Source of the DNA: Lampris incognitus
Lineage: Eukaryota > Chordata > Actinopteri > Lampriformes > Lampridae
NCBI RefSeq assembly: GCF_029633865.1
Contig: NC_079221.1
Span: forward strand, 2,952,008 to 3,016,007
DNA length: 64,000 nucleotides
Reading direction: 5' to 3'
In this document: positions 14,092 through 25,708 of the stretch, piece after piece
Numbering within the stretch: the first letter of the stretch is position 1
How the letters are laid out: each line of letters opens with the position of its first letter
Translations under genes and position numbers: made by a program
Notes under the pieces: model-generated
Seen by the model: the letters and a program-made list of their open reading frames with translations, nothing else
The model's database searches: none
What the model was told of the DNA's origin: nothing

Positions 14092-14105
14092 GTTTCCACG
14101 GCAAC
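14092..14105 (+). promoter_or_regulatory. RFX X-box-like motif upstream of the C7orf57-family gene
   Basis: GTTTCCACGGCAAC matches the palindromic RFX-binding X-box pattern (GTNRCC, two-base spacer, RGYAAC) with one departure. It lies 50 bases upstream of the proposed ATG. X-boxes control many ciliary genes in animals; that role here is inference. Confidence 0.55.
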
Positions 14106-14154
14106 AGCCAGTCCGCCTAAACACCGCCAGCCCGCCTTACGCCCATCTTCCAAA

Positions 14155-14608
14155 ATGAGCTCCGGGTAAGTCAGTCGGCTTCATGAACAGGGGGTTTTCA
14201 GCCTTAAACTGACACAAGCAAGCGAACTGAGCGAACCACATTAATTCTACAGCCCGCCGACGTTGGCGGCTTTGACTTACCGGCTTTGTTTTCCTTCTCC
14301 AATAGACGAGCGACAGCAGACATGATGAGTTCAGCTCGTCCGTCGACAAAATCTGGCAAGTACAACCACGGCCCCGCCGACGCGTTAGCTAACGCTAACG
14401 TTAGCTTATCCATACTTAGCTCTGATGGACACAGACACACACACACACACACACACACACAAAACCCAGAAATAGCTACCCTAAATACACAATTTAAAAA
14501 AAAAATCCAGTATATTAAAACCTGAGCCCAATGTTCCATCATTTGTGGCCTAATCACTAATGGGGACAATTTTTGGGATTGGTACAGCATTAATAATAAT
14601 AATACCGT

Positions 14609-14672
<64 letters not shown>

Positions 14673-14847
14673 GTGTATGTTATCATAGGCCAAAAAACCG
14701 AGGGCCATACTCAGATATCCCAGATCTCTGGTTTTTGTTCCGGTTCCATCCATGACCCTGAAGAGAAAGCCTGTGGCCACAGGGTTGGAGTCCTGCAGAC
14801 CGATTCCGACTGTGTGGAACTTGCAAAGCAAGCAGGGAACAAGGGTA

Positions 14848-14923
<76 letters not shown>

Positions 14924-17900
14924 ATGTATATGTATATGGTTCCTTAGCTTCAGCTATCGCAACATTGCTGTACCACTTGTAGGTAGAAACCTTTTGTCTT
15001 TTGTTTGATGTTTTTATTTCCATTCTCCAATAGACCTTTTACGGCATGAGGAGGTCATTATTTCTAAACCCATTTCATATAAAACTCCAGAGTGGTTCGG
15101 CCCTGCGGCAGAGGACAGTAATGATAAGTTAAGGTGTAGTAACGTATATTATTTCCCAGAATACATGATGTAGTGCATATAACTTGCTGCATGACTGTTG
15201 ATCACAGTATCTGGTTAGAAAGCTACTCTACTTTTACTACATGTATTAACACGGGTGATAGCAGTAGTAGTAGCTGTTTTGATAATAATAACAATTATAA
15301 TAATAATAATCAGTGACTTTATAACAAAGACAGTGCATAAACCTACAAGTTCTACAACAGAGGGAACAGAAACAACTTGAAAAATTATAACAATGTGACT
15401 TTAATAAATTGGAGTCTACGTCTCATATCTGTGTGCTGTTGTTTTATCTTCCTCTACCAGTCTTGCAAAAAATAGAGAGAAGAAAAGCCCTAGCCATTTT
15501 CAACTGACAGATCCTCCCTTTGGGAATGACAGCAAGTCAGTTTGGGAGCGGGGGGAAAGCAGCAATAGAAAAGAGGTGAGCAAGAAAATACCAATGGAAA
15601 TGTAACTTAGCCAAATGGGGTTTTACTGCGTTTCATTTTGTTGCTTTATTCTTTGTAATGACATCATGTTTTAGGGAAATTTGTTGGTTTATTCTAATTA
15701 GTACAACACTTTTATCTATACTATACACTTAATTTTAAAGATCCTATGTGTAATCCTACATGAATCCTGACCTCTTTTACTCAGTGGTGTGAATAACACC
15801 AGCACACCAGGGAAGACAAACAGATACGCAATTCATTTGCCAACACGTGCCATTTTCAGATGCCTTCAGTAGATATTGTTTGCTGCGATTACTGCATTGT
15901 TTTCTGAGGACTATGAATGTAAACTAAGTCTTTTGAGACATGTGGGTGAACAACAAATAAAAAAAAACTAATTCGGCCAAGCTCCTGTTATTCTGGATGC
16001 AGAAATCTGGGGAGTGGGGCAGCTGTGAGTTGCTCATGGCAGTCAACACTATTAGGCAATCCCTGTTAATATTTATCAGTCATATTATGCAACAGGAAAA
16101 CTGAAATAGTACACATAGCACCTTAAAATGACCTGACACTTTGTGGTAGTTGAGTTAATTTCTTGTCAAGTTCTTATGTTAATTGATTCACTTTTCAAAC
16201 CAGCTGCAACAGTGCAAGATGCATTCTGAAGTTCACCAGCTATATTCCGTTTTTAGTAACCAAAGGATTTTTCAAATTTATGTGAGAATCTTTAGACTAT
16301 GGTTGGTTACTTGCCAGTCATTGAAGAAGTTATTGGAAGACACACATACCACCCATGGCCACCATTTTACCAGCATTTGACAGGTGTTCATTTTCCACTC
16401 TGAGCTTACTAATATTCACACAACAATATTCAGAGAATTTGTTTTTCTTTTTGTTTAGTGTGAGAACACTGCTCCTAACAGCCAGATGGAGGAGCTGTCA
16501 TTATCCTCTACCACTCATGAGAACAGATTCAAGAAGACGTGAGTTCCTTTGGTCACAAGATGGCGGTGTTGTTCTTTATTATAAGTCGTGTTGGTGGACA
16601 AAATCTGAAAACAACTCTCACCCATCCATTATCCAAACTGCTGATCCTGCTCTCAGGGTCGCGGGGGTGCTGAGCCTATCCCAGCTCAAACCCATGAGTC
16701 ATAATTTCAGAAGATAGACTCAGTTATATTGGCCCATATCAGATTACATAAGGACACATTGATTGTTTTAATTTTGGCAGATTTCAACAAGGACGAAGAG
16801 ACCAAGTGGTTATGCAGTCACTATACAAATCTATCTATATGTTTACTGTGGTTGCAGCAAGGGCTTAACCCTATTATTGTTCTTTATGATGGTTTTTATT
16901 ACCATGTAATACATGTACCATACACAGTACACACATAACCATGCTAATACATATATTATCATTATTATTATTTTTCATCTTCCAAAATGTTTGTGCAATT
17001 CCTGTGAGATGGTAAATGGTAGAGACATGAGATTTTGCCCATTGATTGGAAACTGTGCAAATGCTGCCCAAGAAATATGACCCCGATCGGCCTGATGGGG
17101 ATGCTATAATTAAAGGTAAAAACTGTGAGCTTTGATAACTCCTACACTGTAAGTCCGATTTACACGAAACTTGGTACAAATATCTATGTATCCTCACTAC
17201 AAATTTGCCTCAAGAACCACTGAAATCAGCCTCCCTAGATTTTCCGTCATCCTGAATTATCTGAAAAACACTTTTTCACAGCTCCTAAACCGTAGGTCCA
17301 ACTGCTACAAAATTTTCTGTGGATCATTATTGGACCAAGCTTATCAAAAGTGGCATAATGCTTGTTGGTATCTTATTTAGTATTCAAGTTATTGACCAGT
17401 GAACTTCAAAAGGGCATGGCTCAGGTGTGTCCGGGTAGCGTAGCAGTCTATTCTGTTGCCTACCAACACGGGGTCACCGGTTCGAATCCCCGTGTTACCT
17501 CCGGCTTGGTCGGGCATTCCTACAGACACAATTGGCCATGTCTGCGGGTGGGAAGCCGGATGTGGGTATGTGTCCTGGTCGCTGCAGGGGGGAGGGGGAA
17601 TAGCGTGATCCTCCCACACGCTACGTCCCCCTGTTGAAACTCCTCACTGTCAGGTGAAAAGCGGCTGGCGACTCCACTTGTATCGGAGGAGGCATGTGGT
17701 AGTCTGCAGGGGGTGCAGCAGCAACCGGGACAGCTTGGAAGAGTGGGGTAATTGGCCAAGTACAATTAGGGAGAAACGGGGGAAATTTTTCAACAAAAAA
17801 AAGGGGGGAGGGGTGCTCAGCACATAAATAGACCAAAGTCAACAACCATTGGGCCAATCATGACAAAACTTGCAGGACATGTCCACATAAGCAGCTGAAA

Positions 17901-19708
17901 CAGAATACCCTGAACGTTTCCTTTAAATCTGCCATTAGGGGGTGGAACAAATGCGGCATGGCATAACAAAAATTGACTATACATCAGAACTTGTTTGTCC
18001 AATCATTATGAAACTTGCAGGATATGTTTCATAACAATGTTGAACCACGTGTGTAAAACTATTGTGAAAAGGCTTCAACATGGGGTGCCGCCAGTTCCAA
18101 ACACATGCATGCGCCTGACAAATTTGGCCATAAATCAATGACAGTTTTACCAAACACCAGACTTGGTGGATATTTTTAATTAAGCTGTTGAAACTTTCAA
18201 ATTCTAATGGTCTGTGTCAGCTTTAACCCCAGAATCCTCGCTTGCGGCTATATTTGTTCTTGTTTTCTCTTCTGTACAAATTCACCACGGTACTACTTGT
18301 ACAGCTTTTAAACTGGACATGTGATTCCCACATTATAGTATTCATTCAGGCTCAGAATTGGTTGCCTCTTTTTTGCTTAGACTTTGCCCACATGGTGGTA
18401 GGTGATTTAGGGTGTAAACTGAAAGCTCATGCCCCTCATCCTGACCAAGACGACAAGCATGATTTTTGGTCCACAGGTCCCTCTCCTCACAAAATTGCCT
18501 CAAGAACCCACAAGCTCTGCCAACATACATTTTCTGCTATTTTGAATTTTGTGAAACACAGTATGCATCATCAATGATCTTAGATGCTATGATAATACTT
18601 TAGATGTTAGAATTTGATGCATTTACTGTACACAATGTGTGTTGTGACTAACGAGAAGATCTTAACACAAGTATGTACACAGATGTAGCAACATAGAGGG
18701 CTTCCAAACATGGGTGGATGTCCAGCGGTGTGTTTGTGTTGGCGCTTGGTCACTTCGGCTTCGGCTTCCAACACAGGTGGATGTCCAGCAGTGTGTTTGT
18801 GTTGGCGCTTGGTCACTCTGTGCAAATGTTCTTTTTACATTGGGGAAAATGCCAACGACCTATCAAAATCCCAACTGACCTGCTCGACACACTGGCACAG
18901 GAGCTTGATAGCCTGGTCGTAGGCGGTGTCTGTCTCTGCAGTGCAAAAGTGAAGCTAGAAATCTGGGTTTAATAGATGGCAATCTAAATTATATCCACAT
19001 CAATCATCTAAATTATATCCATATCAATCATCTAAATTATTATCCATATCAATCATCTAAATTATATCCATATCAATCATCTCACAAGATCAGCCTTCTA
19101 TCATTTTAAAAACGTTCAAAACTAAGGGCCTTTCTACCAAAATCAGACTGTGAGAAATTAATCTGTACATTTATAACAAGTAGATTGGACTACTGTAACG
19201 GTCTATTCACCGGCCTCCCAAACTCAGTTGTGCAGCAACTACAGTTAATTCAAAATACAGCTGCACGTGTCCTGCTGCATGTGTCCTGCTGCACGTGTTG
19301 TCACTGGAACTAAAAAGTATGAACACATTACGCCTCTTCTCAAATCTCTGCACTGGCTCCCCTTCAAAACCAGAATGGATTTTAAATGCTGGTGCTTGTA
19401 TACAAATATACATTTATAATATAATATAAATATAAATTGTATACAAAGCTGTTAATGGCCTTGCACCACCACACTGTGTACAAGACCTGCTGTTTAGATC
19501 CAAACCAGCAAGAACCATCAGGTCCATGGCAGTGGTCTTGTAACCATCCCTCGTGCTAGCTCTACAGCAGGGGAAGCTGCCTTTTGTATTTACACCCCAA
19601 GTAGATGAACCACCCTGCCTGAGGACCTGAGAGAGGTCCCCATACTGGACAATTAAAAGCAGCATTAAAAAACCTTACTTTTCACAACAGCCTGTGGCTA
19701 AGTTCTTG

Positions 19709-19779
<71 letters not shown>

Positions 19780-20540
19780 GTGTATTTTGATATTTGTATA
19801 TTCAGCTCTGATTCATCTATAACTGCACTAACACCTGATGATATGCATATTCATTTTCTACATTTGCACTTTTATGATTGTGTTGCGATTGTATAGTCAC
19901 TTTATGTAAAAATTGTGTTGCCCTGTGTATGAAATGTGCTTGATAAGTAAAGTTTGACTGGACTTGAGGTTGGTGCATGCTGGGTGTGTGATGGTGATGG
20001 TGACGGGGTTGGGACAGATGAGCGGTATGATGGTATATGATGAGTTTCATGAGTCCATCACATTGTTTCCTCCCCGGCTGGCTCTTTAGTTGGAGATATG
20101 CTACTGCGATGAGTAGCAACAGCCTTGCTCACTTAACAGCTTTGTCAGGGTCCAAATTCAATGTTTGCTAAATTTTGTTTACTCGCTGTCCACGTTCCTT
20201 GTGACATCTACACTTGAAACAGTTCTGGAAAAATCCATAGCTTTCGTTATGGTTTCCGTGAATGATTACAACACAATGAATCTTAATGTTTCGGTGTTTT
20301 ACCGCTGAGTGAGATAATGAAATAATGTCATTTGCGGGAGCCCCATCTGGCATCACATTCATTAAAAGCGCCCCAAATTCCTTGAATTTTTGTTCATTCC
20401 ATTCCTTCCCTGTTTTGACTACTTTCCTCGGGTGTCCTCACAGGTGCTTTAACAAGAACCCTGCCCCTGTTGACATGTCTAAGCTGCTGAGTTTTGGCTA
20501 TGCAGAGGGCGACAAGATGACATCCAGCGGTAATGAATAA
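14155..20540 (+). CDS. c7orf57: C7orf57-family protein, seven coding exons
   Basis: Exons, joined by phase: 14155-14165, 14306-14355, 14689-14844, 15034-15127, 15461-15575, 16459-16538 and 20444-20540. Together they give 603 nt, a 200-residue protein plus TAA. Every junction keeps frame. Intron 2 uses a GC donor (CTG|GCAAGT) and the others use GT. The product is not enzymatic in any visible way. It carries SQISGFCSGS and TDSDCVELAKQAGNK with DLLRHEE (exon 3/4 boundary), YKTPEWF (exon 4), DPPFGNDSKSVWER (exon 5) and MSKLLSFGY (exon 7). The same order of motifs is found in human C7orf57 (about 295 aa), an uncharacterised family. The start is the first ATG, followed at once by a perfect GTAAGT donor. 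Exon 7 either ends at TAA 20538-20540 or splices at a weak GTAATG after 20529, so the C-terminus could be longer. Motif-level similarity is from memory. Confidence 0.8.
14608..14672. repeat. (TTTC)n microsatellite before exon 3 of the C7orf57-family gene
   Basis: About sixteen TTTC units end 16 bases before the acceptor of exon 3 (14689). They provide most of the pyrimidine tract of that intron. Confidence 0.9.
14851..14915. repeat. (AT)n microsatellite after exon 3 of the C7orf57-family gene
   Basis: About thirty AT dinucleotides begin 7 bases after the last base of exon 3 (14844), directly behind the donor. Confidence 0.95.
15576..16458. other. intron 5 of the C7orf57-family gene
   Basis: AT-rich sequence without a recognisable repeat or exon. 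Confidence 0.5.
16619..16685 (-). mobile_element. DANA-like SINE, 3' fragment
   Basis: CCCATCCATTATCCAAAC through GAGCCTATCCCAGC matches only the terminal domain of the family. It lies 80 bases after exon 6 of the C7orf57-family gene. Confidence 0.7.
17100..18260. repeat. diverged modular repeat interrupted by a SINE
   Basis: Related sentences recur: CGATTTACACGAAACTTGG, CCAATCATGACAAAACTTGC and CCAATCATTATGAAACTTGC, each followed by a GGAYATGT-like stretch. They look like diverged copies of a module of roughly 130-160 bases. The SINE at 17424 splits the array. Family unknown. Confidence 0.45.
17424..17800 (+). mobile_element. second-family tRNA-derived SINE, near-complete
   Basis: GGGTAGCGTAGCAGTCTATT with GGTTCGAATCCCCGTG forms an A-box/B-box head. 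A body follows with ACAATTGGCCATGTCTGCGG and GGCGACTCCACTTGTATCGG, and it ends in GGGAGAAACGGGGG plus an A-rich tail. It matches the copies at 58257 and 43655-44145, which defines the family internally. Confidence 0.8.
18978..19082. repeat. 24-bp AT-rich minisatellite, about 4 units
   Basis: Units read ATCTAAATTATATCCATATC plus AATC. The copies are nearly identical. Confidence 0.85.
19095..19970 (+). mobile_element. L2-like LINE, 3' end fragment
   Basis: Conceptual frames with shifts read LDYCNGLFTGLP, QLIQNTAARV-like, HITPLLKSLHWLP, AVNGLAPP and LPEDLREVP, the C-terminal signature of teleost L2-type reverse transcriptases. A (GT)n array interrupts the 3' region at 19711-19776. The end resembles the family tail (GATAAGTAAAGTTTGACTGG). 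Decayed. Confidence 0.75.
19711..19776. repeat. (GT)n microsatellite
   Basis: Uninterrupted GT repeat inside the L2-like fragment. Confidence 0.95.
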
Positions 20541-20905
20541 GTAAATAGAATCTCTTTTCTGATGGTCATTTGAATTCTTATCTCCTAGGTCAAGACAATT
20601 TCCCAGCTCCATTGCCTTCACAGTGTGTAACCAGAGACTGTCTGTAGTACCAGGCATTACCATGCATCCAAGCTGCCAGATAATATATTGATTTATGGCA
20701 CTTAATGATGTCAAGCTATATAACTGAAATGACGGCCGTTAAACTATATGCATGAAGAAGTTGTAATGCATCTGTTGTTGACAGTGGTTATGTGGCTCTC
20801 TCCAGTTCAGCTGAGGGAAAAACCTCAGACTTGTATTGTTAATGAAACTGTGCCAGGAATTGCGCAAGCAAATGGAAAATGGATCACTTATAAAGCATGC
20901 CTTTG

Positions 20906-20989
<84 letters not shown>

Positions 20990-21884
20990 CTCACCAGATG
21001 ATTAGAAGATTGGCAGTGGGCTCAGGGTGTGTAATTGCAAAGACCAACAACAGCAACCCCTCATCGGAGTACCCTCTTGTTAGACAAAAAAAAGCCACGC
21101 TGTGTTTACTGAATTCTCCCGCTTCATAATCTTTCCATTTTGTGTCTTGCTGTTTGCACTGTTACCATGTCTGCTGTATTTTATACCTTATAGCGAAGAG
21201 GGGAACTGGTTTCATTGAAGTTGACTCAAACCTATTACTTGCGGTGCTTGTTATCGGTACCCAGTTATCTACGTTTGTCTGGGAATTATATGAATTCAGA
21301 GCCTCTTCAAAAGTGAAACATTTGTTTTGTAGACTTTTCCTCCTTTTTTAAAACGTGTAAAACGTTTTTGAAGGAAAATCAAAGTTGTTTGATTAAAGTT
21401 TTAAAATCTTTTTTTTTCCACTTAATTTTGGCCATTAAATGTTGATCCGGGTATGACTTGCATAACTCTCAGAAGACATTGGAATATCAAAACAAATAGT
21501 AGAAAATGGGGTTTTAATGTTAGCGTGTCATGTGATACAGCTCATTGAAAATGTTTTGCTGCCTTTCAGTGCCAGCTACGGTACCTTTAATCTCTCTGCT
21601 TTAGGCCTGTTTTCACACGGATGATGCAGTGGTGTTGCTCGGGCTGTTAGTTTGTGAATAAAATAAAAGACACACGCGTTCGTGTAGTCAATGAGAGAAA
21701 CTGTCCATCTCTACTTTCCTGCAATTTCTACAAGGAATTTCATAACAGCTGTCAAGCAGCAAAACTAACAAGACCTGATTTCATATTTGGTGTGTTATTA
21801 TGAATCAGGTCTTGTTCGTTTTATTTTATTCTGATGGCAGCTTTAGTGGAAGCTCAATTGAAACACATTTTTCTAGGGAAGGAA
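20541..21884. other. downstream of the C7orf57-family gene
   Basis: Holds a (GT)n array at 20909-20987 and, near 21656, overlapping AATAAA hexamers that could end the upstream transcript. No exon recognised. Confidence 0.4.
20909..20987. repeat. (GT)n microsatellite
   Basis: Uninterrupted GT repeat of about 39 units. Confidence 0.95.
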
Positions 21885-23957
21885 GATGGGGAATTTTGGT
21901 ATTACAAATTTAGGGTTCTTTCTTTATTTTAGCAAATATTTATGGGTTTAATAGATCTCCTTTGAACATGTTACTTCTTGAGAATGTATCCACCAAAATG
22001 TCTTCCTTAAAACAAAAATATGTCTATGCCTCAATAATTGTGGGTGGGGACTTTAATGAGGCACCCGATCTATATTTAGACAGATTCTCCCCAAGAGATA
22101 GTGTGAACAACCTTAATCCAGTAATTAGTAGTTTTGTCGGAAACCTTTCCTTGTTAGATGCTTATAGATATACTCATCCAACCACTATGGATTCATTTAC
22201 ATGGTTTAAAAAATATTTCTCAAAGAAATCACGGATAGATTTTTGGCTTATACCTGGTTGTCTTATGCCCTTGCTACTTTCCACTGAACTATCTCATGCT
22301 CCCTTAACAGATCATGCCTACATTGACCTTGTTATTTCTAATCCAGCTAATAGACAGCATAGACATCCGTGGTAGTGGAAACTGAACTGCTCACTCTTAC
22401 AGCAGCCTTCTTACTGTGAAGATATTAGGAAAATAATAATAGGATTTAAGAATAGGAACTTGATATAGCTCCTGTGTTGAAATGGGAACTATTCAAATTT
22501 GAATGCTGTAAATTTTCTTTAAAATATAGCAAAGAACTCTCAAAAACGAATGCTTTTAGAAATTCTAACATTTTAAATGAAATAAGTTCCATATTATCTT
22601 TAGATCAACCCACTGAAGATGATAAACAGAAACTATATTTACTACAGGAGTATCTGAATTATCTTTATATTGAGAAAGCAAAAGGTGCCTTCATAAGGTC
22701 CAGGGCAAAGTGGCTAAAAAAGAAGTGAAAACAAAAATATCATCCCTCTATATCGATGAAGTCTTAACTACTGAAGAATTTTCAGTTTCTGCATTTGTTT
22801 CTAGTTTCTATCAAAAGATGTACACTACATGTTTTAGCCCACCTTATTGCAAGTATTTTTTGATAAAGTTCAATGATTTATCCCTAAAATTAGTCAAGAT
22901 AGTGTTGACTTTTGTGAGTACCCACTTAATTCAGAAGAATTAGATGAAGTAGTCAAAAGAACCCCCCTAATAAAAGCCCTAGCCCTGATGGTCTACCCTT
23001 TGAGTTTTATAAAACTTTCTGGGATGATATTAGAGAGCTAGTTTTAGTTCTGTTTGAGGAATGTTAAAAAAAAGAGGGAGCTGTCGGAGTCGATGAAGCA
23101 AGGACTTACTACATTAATACCAAAACCTAACAAAGACATTCTATTTTAGATAATTGGCGTCCATTAACAATGCTCAACTCAGATTACAAATTGTTAGCTG
23201 CATTATATGACCATAGATTAAAGCCTTGTTTGGAAGAAATAATTTCTGTTACACAGTCAGGCTTCATGAAAGGTAGACACATCTCAAACAATATCAAGAT
23301 CTAATCCATGATGATGCAATTATACTATTCCTAGATTTTTACAAGGCCTTTGATACTGTTGAGCACCCCTTTATTTTTGAAGCTTTAGCTAATTTTGGTT
23401 TTGGTAAAATTTTTAGAACTATAATCCAAACTCTATAAAAACATTAATAGTAATGTCTCACTGCTTAAAGGCACCTCTCCGCCTTTTGAAGTTCAAAGAG
23501 GGATTAGACAGGGATGGCCAATATCAGCTTATTTATTTTTGATAGCTGCAGAACTTTATATGTTGTTCACTGTTCAGATATTGGGGGTATACAAATTGGG
23601 GATAATTGTCTAAAGATAAGCCAACTGGCTGATGATACATGTCTTTTTCTAAAAAAGGAAAATCAGGTTCCAATCGTCCTAGAGTCTTGAAAAGTTTTTT
23701 CAAATGCCTCTGGTCTAATCATCAATCAAAACAAGAGTGAAGTAATGTATGTATATATGACACTGACAAAACATCTATATGTGGATTAAAAGTAAAACAA
23801 CCAGTTCAATGCCTTGGTATTAAGATAGAAAAAGTGTCCTCTGATAGAATTTTAGCGAACTTCAGGCCCAAATTAGAAAAAACAAAAAATATCTTTAGTT
23901 GCTGGTTACAGAGATATCTTATAATTCAAGGCCGAGTGTTGCTATCTAAAGTCTTTT
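21885..23957 (+). mobile_element. L1/Tx1-like LINE ORF2, endonuclease and RT part (pseudogene)
   Basis: The apurinic-endonuclease signatures GGDFNEAPD, SRIDFWLIP and LTDHAYIDL appear in order at 22040-22340. Reverse-transcriptase blocks follow in shifted frames: NWRPLTMLNSDYKLLAA-like near 23150, QSGFMKGRHISNNI (23250), FYKAFDTVEH (23337), QRGIRQGWPISAYLF (23500) and QLADDTCLFLKK (23620). Stops and frameshifts make it inactive. The reading breaks near 23957, where a BEL/Pao segment begins, and resumes at 25709. Confidence 0.85.
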
Positions 23958-25298
23958 CCTGAGGACTACAAACTCCTTACCGCTGGGAAACCTGTCTCAT
24001 CTGGCAGTCGCCTACTTACCTTAGCTCCTGAAATAGACGAGGCCACGGATCTTATAAGAGTAGGTGGTCGACTCCGACGCCTAGAAGGCCTTGAGGATGC
24101 GACTTTACACCTTGCGGTTCTAGACGCCTCACACCCAGTCACTCGCCTGCTCATCCAGAAGTACGACGGCGATCTCCACCACCCTGGGCCAGAGAGGGTC
24201 TTTGCAGAACTGCGGAGGTCTTTCTGGATACTTCGCGGTCGAGAGGCCATTCGCAGACATCAGCATGCATGTCCTGACTGTCAGCATTGGAGAGCTAAGC
24301 CTTCCGTCCCCAAAATGGCTGACCTTCCCGCCGCCCGTCTCCGACTCCACAAATCAGCCTTCTACTCCACTGGTGTGGATTGTTTTGGCCCTATGTTAGT
24401 GAAGGTGGGCAGACGCAACGAGAAACGGTGGGGGATTATATTCAAGTGCTTAACAACTCGAGCTGTGCACTTGGATCTCCTCCGAAACCTGGATGCCGAT
24501 GCCTACCTCATGGCCCTGAGGCGTTTCACCGCCAGAAGAGGAACCCCTGCGGAGATGTGGTCAGACCAAGGGACCAACTTTAAAGGCGGGGATCGGGAAC
24601 TTAGAGAGGCCTTTGCAAGCATGGCACCAACCTTGCAGAAACAGCTTGCTCGCCAGCAGATTAAGTTCTGCTTTAACCCCCCAGCAGCACCACACTTTGG
24701 CGGAGTGTGGGAAAGAGAAGTCCGTTCAGTCAAATCTGCGCTCTACAACTGTGTGGGGGCCCAACCCCTGCACGAAGATGTCCTTCTCACGGTGCTGCTG
24801 GAAGTTGAGGCAATCCTCAATTCCAAACCGCTGGGTTATGTGTCTGCAGACATCGCGGACATGGACCCCGTGACTCCAAACAGTCTGCTCCTGGGGCGGC
24901 CTGATGGATCACTTCCCCAAGTGGTCTACCCTGAGACGGAGATCTTGAGCCGCAGACGCTGGCGGCATTCGCAGATCCTAGCTGACCAATTCTGGTCCCG
25001 ATTCATCCGGGAGTACATCCCGAGCCTACACACCCGACAGAAATGGCACCGTTCTCCTCCCAATCTGCTGGAGAAAGCCGTTGTCATGCTGGTGGACCCC
25101 CAGCTGCCTCGGGCCCGGTGGCCCATTGGACATGTAGTCAAGGTTCACCGCAGCGACGATGGGTGTATCAGATCAGCTGATGTAAACATCAAGGGACATG
25201 TGTACACCCAGCTGGTAGCTCGGCTGGTGGCACTACTAGATCTCCCGTCTGGGGAGGATGAACCTTCGCAGAGCGCAGTCCCCCCTGAACTTGACTGA
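23958..25298 (+). CDS. BEL/Pao retrotransposon pol, integrase end (5'-truncated)
   Basis: One open frame of 446 codons runs to a TGA at 25296-25298, and it has no start of its own because the upstream pol is missing. It shows the HHCC zinc-binding part of integrase (HHPGPERV then ACPDCQHW). The catalytic core follows, with Asp in STGVDCFGP, Asp in MWSDQGTNFKG and Glu in FGGVWEREVRS, and then a C-terminal domain (RRWRHSQILADQFWSRFIRE, WPIGHVVKVH) of the DUF5641 kind that marks BEL/Pao elements. Gag, protease and reverse transcriptase are absent. The frame has no stops, unlike the decayed LINE around it, so the insertion is younger. Integrase would insert element DNA into chromosomes, but without the rest of the element it is probably not functional. 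Confidence 0.88.
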   Translation, partial: PEDYKLLTAGKPVSSGSRLLTLAPEIDEATDLIRVGGRLRRLEGLEDATLHLAVLDASHPVTRLLIQKYDGDLHHPGPERVFAELRRSFWILRGREAIRRHQHACPDCQHWRAKPSVPKMADLPAARLRLHKSAFYSTGVDCFGPMLVKVGRRNEKRWGIIFKCLTTRAVHLDLLRNLDADAYLMALRRFTARRGTPAEMWSDQGTNFKGGDRELREAFASMAPTLQKQLARQQIKFCFNPPAAPHFGGVWEREVRSVKSALYNCVGAQPLHEDVLLTVLLEVEAILNSKPLGYVSADIADMDPVTPNSLLLGRPDGSLPQVVYPETEILSRRRWRHSQILADQFWSRFIREYIPSLHTRQKWHRSPPNLLEKAVVMLVDPQLPRARWPIGHVVKVHRSDDGCIRSADVNIKGHVYTQLVARLVALLDLPSGEDEPSQSAVPPELD

Positions 25299-25345
25299 TG
25301 AGCCTTTAGTTGGAAGCAAATGTGCCCTGCACATTTGGAGGCGGC

Positions 25346-25708
25346 TGTAAAAAAGGCTCCGACATTTATAGGTGCCCGTCCCTTTAAGACTGCCTGCCCC
25401 TTTAAGACTCTGGCCAGATTCTCCTGCTGTGAGTGACGCAGCCTAGGTTTAGTTGTAGTTCTGCTAGATGCCTTGCCTAGCACACGTTGAGACTGTGTTC
25501 GTGTTATAAGTAAACAGTACATGTAGTTTTCCCCTGCAATTCTCGTATACGTGTATAGTGAATTTGTCCTCGTTTGTCCTTTGTTGCGATCCAGCTTGTT
25601 CTTTGAGTCACTGACGAAAAAACTCAATATAATTTATGCTGGATTTCAATACAGTTCACACAAACGAAGTCCAAGTCTCCTCTTCATTCCTGTGTTCTGA
25701 CCGACACA
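25346..25708 (+). mobile_element. BEL/Pao 3' long terminal repeat
   Basis: Begins TGTAAAAAAGGCTCC just after a purine-rich stretch (GGAGGCGGC) and 48 bases beyond the pol stop. It ends in ACA near 25706-25708, where the interrupted LINE resumes. No 5' LTR is present in the window. Exact ends are by eye. Confidence 0.65.
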
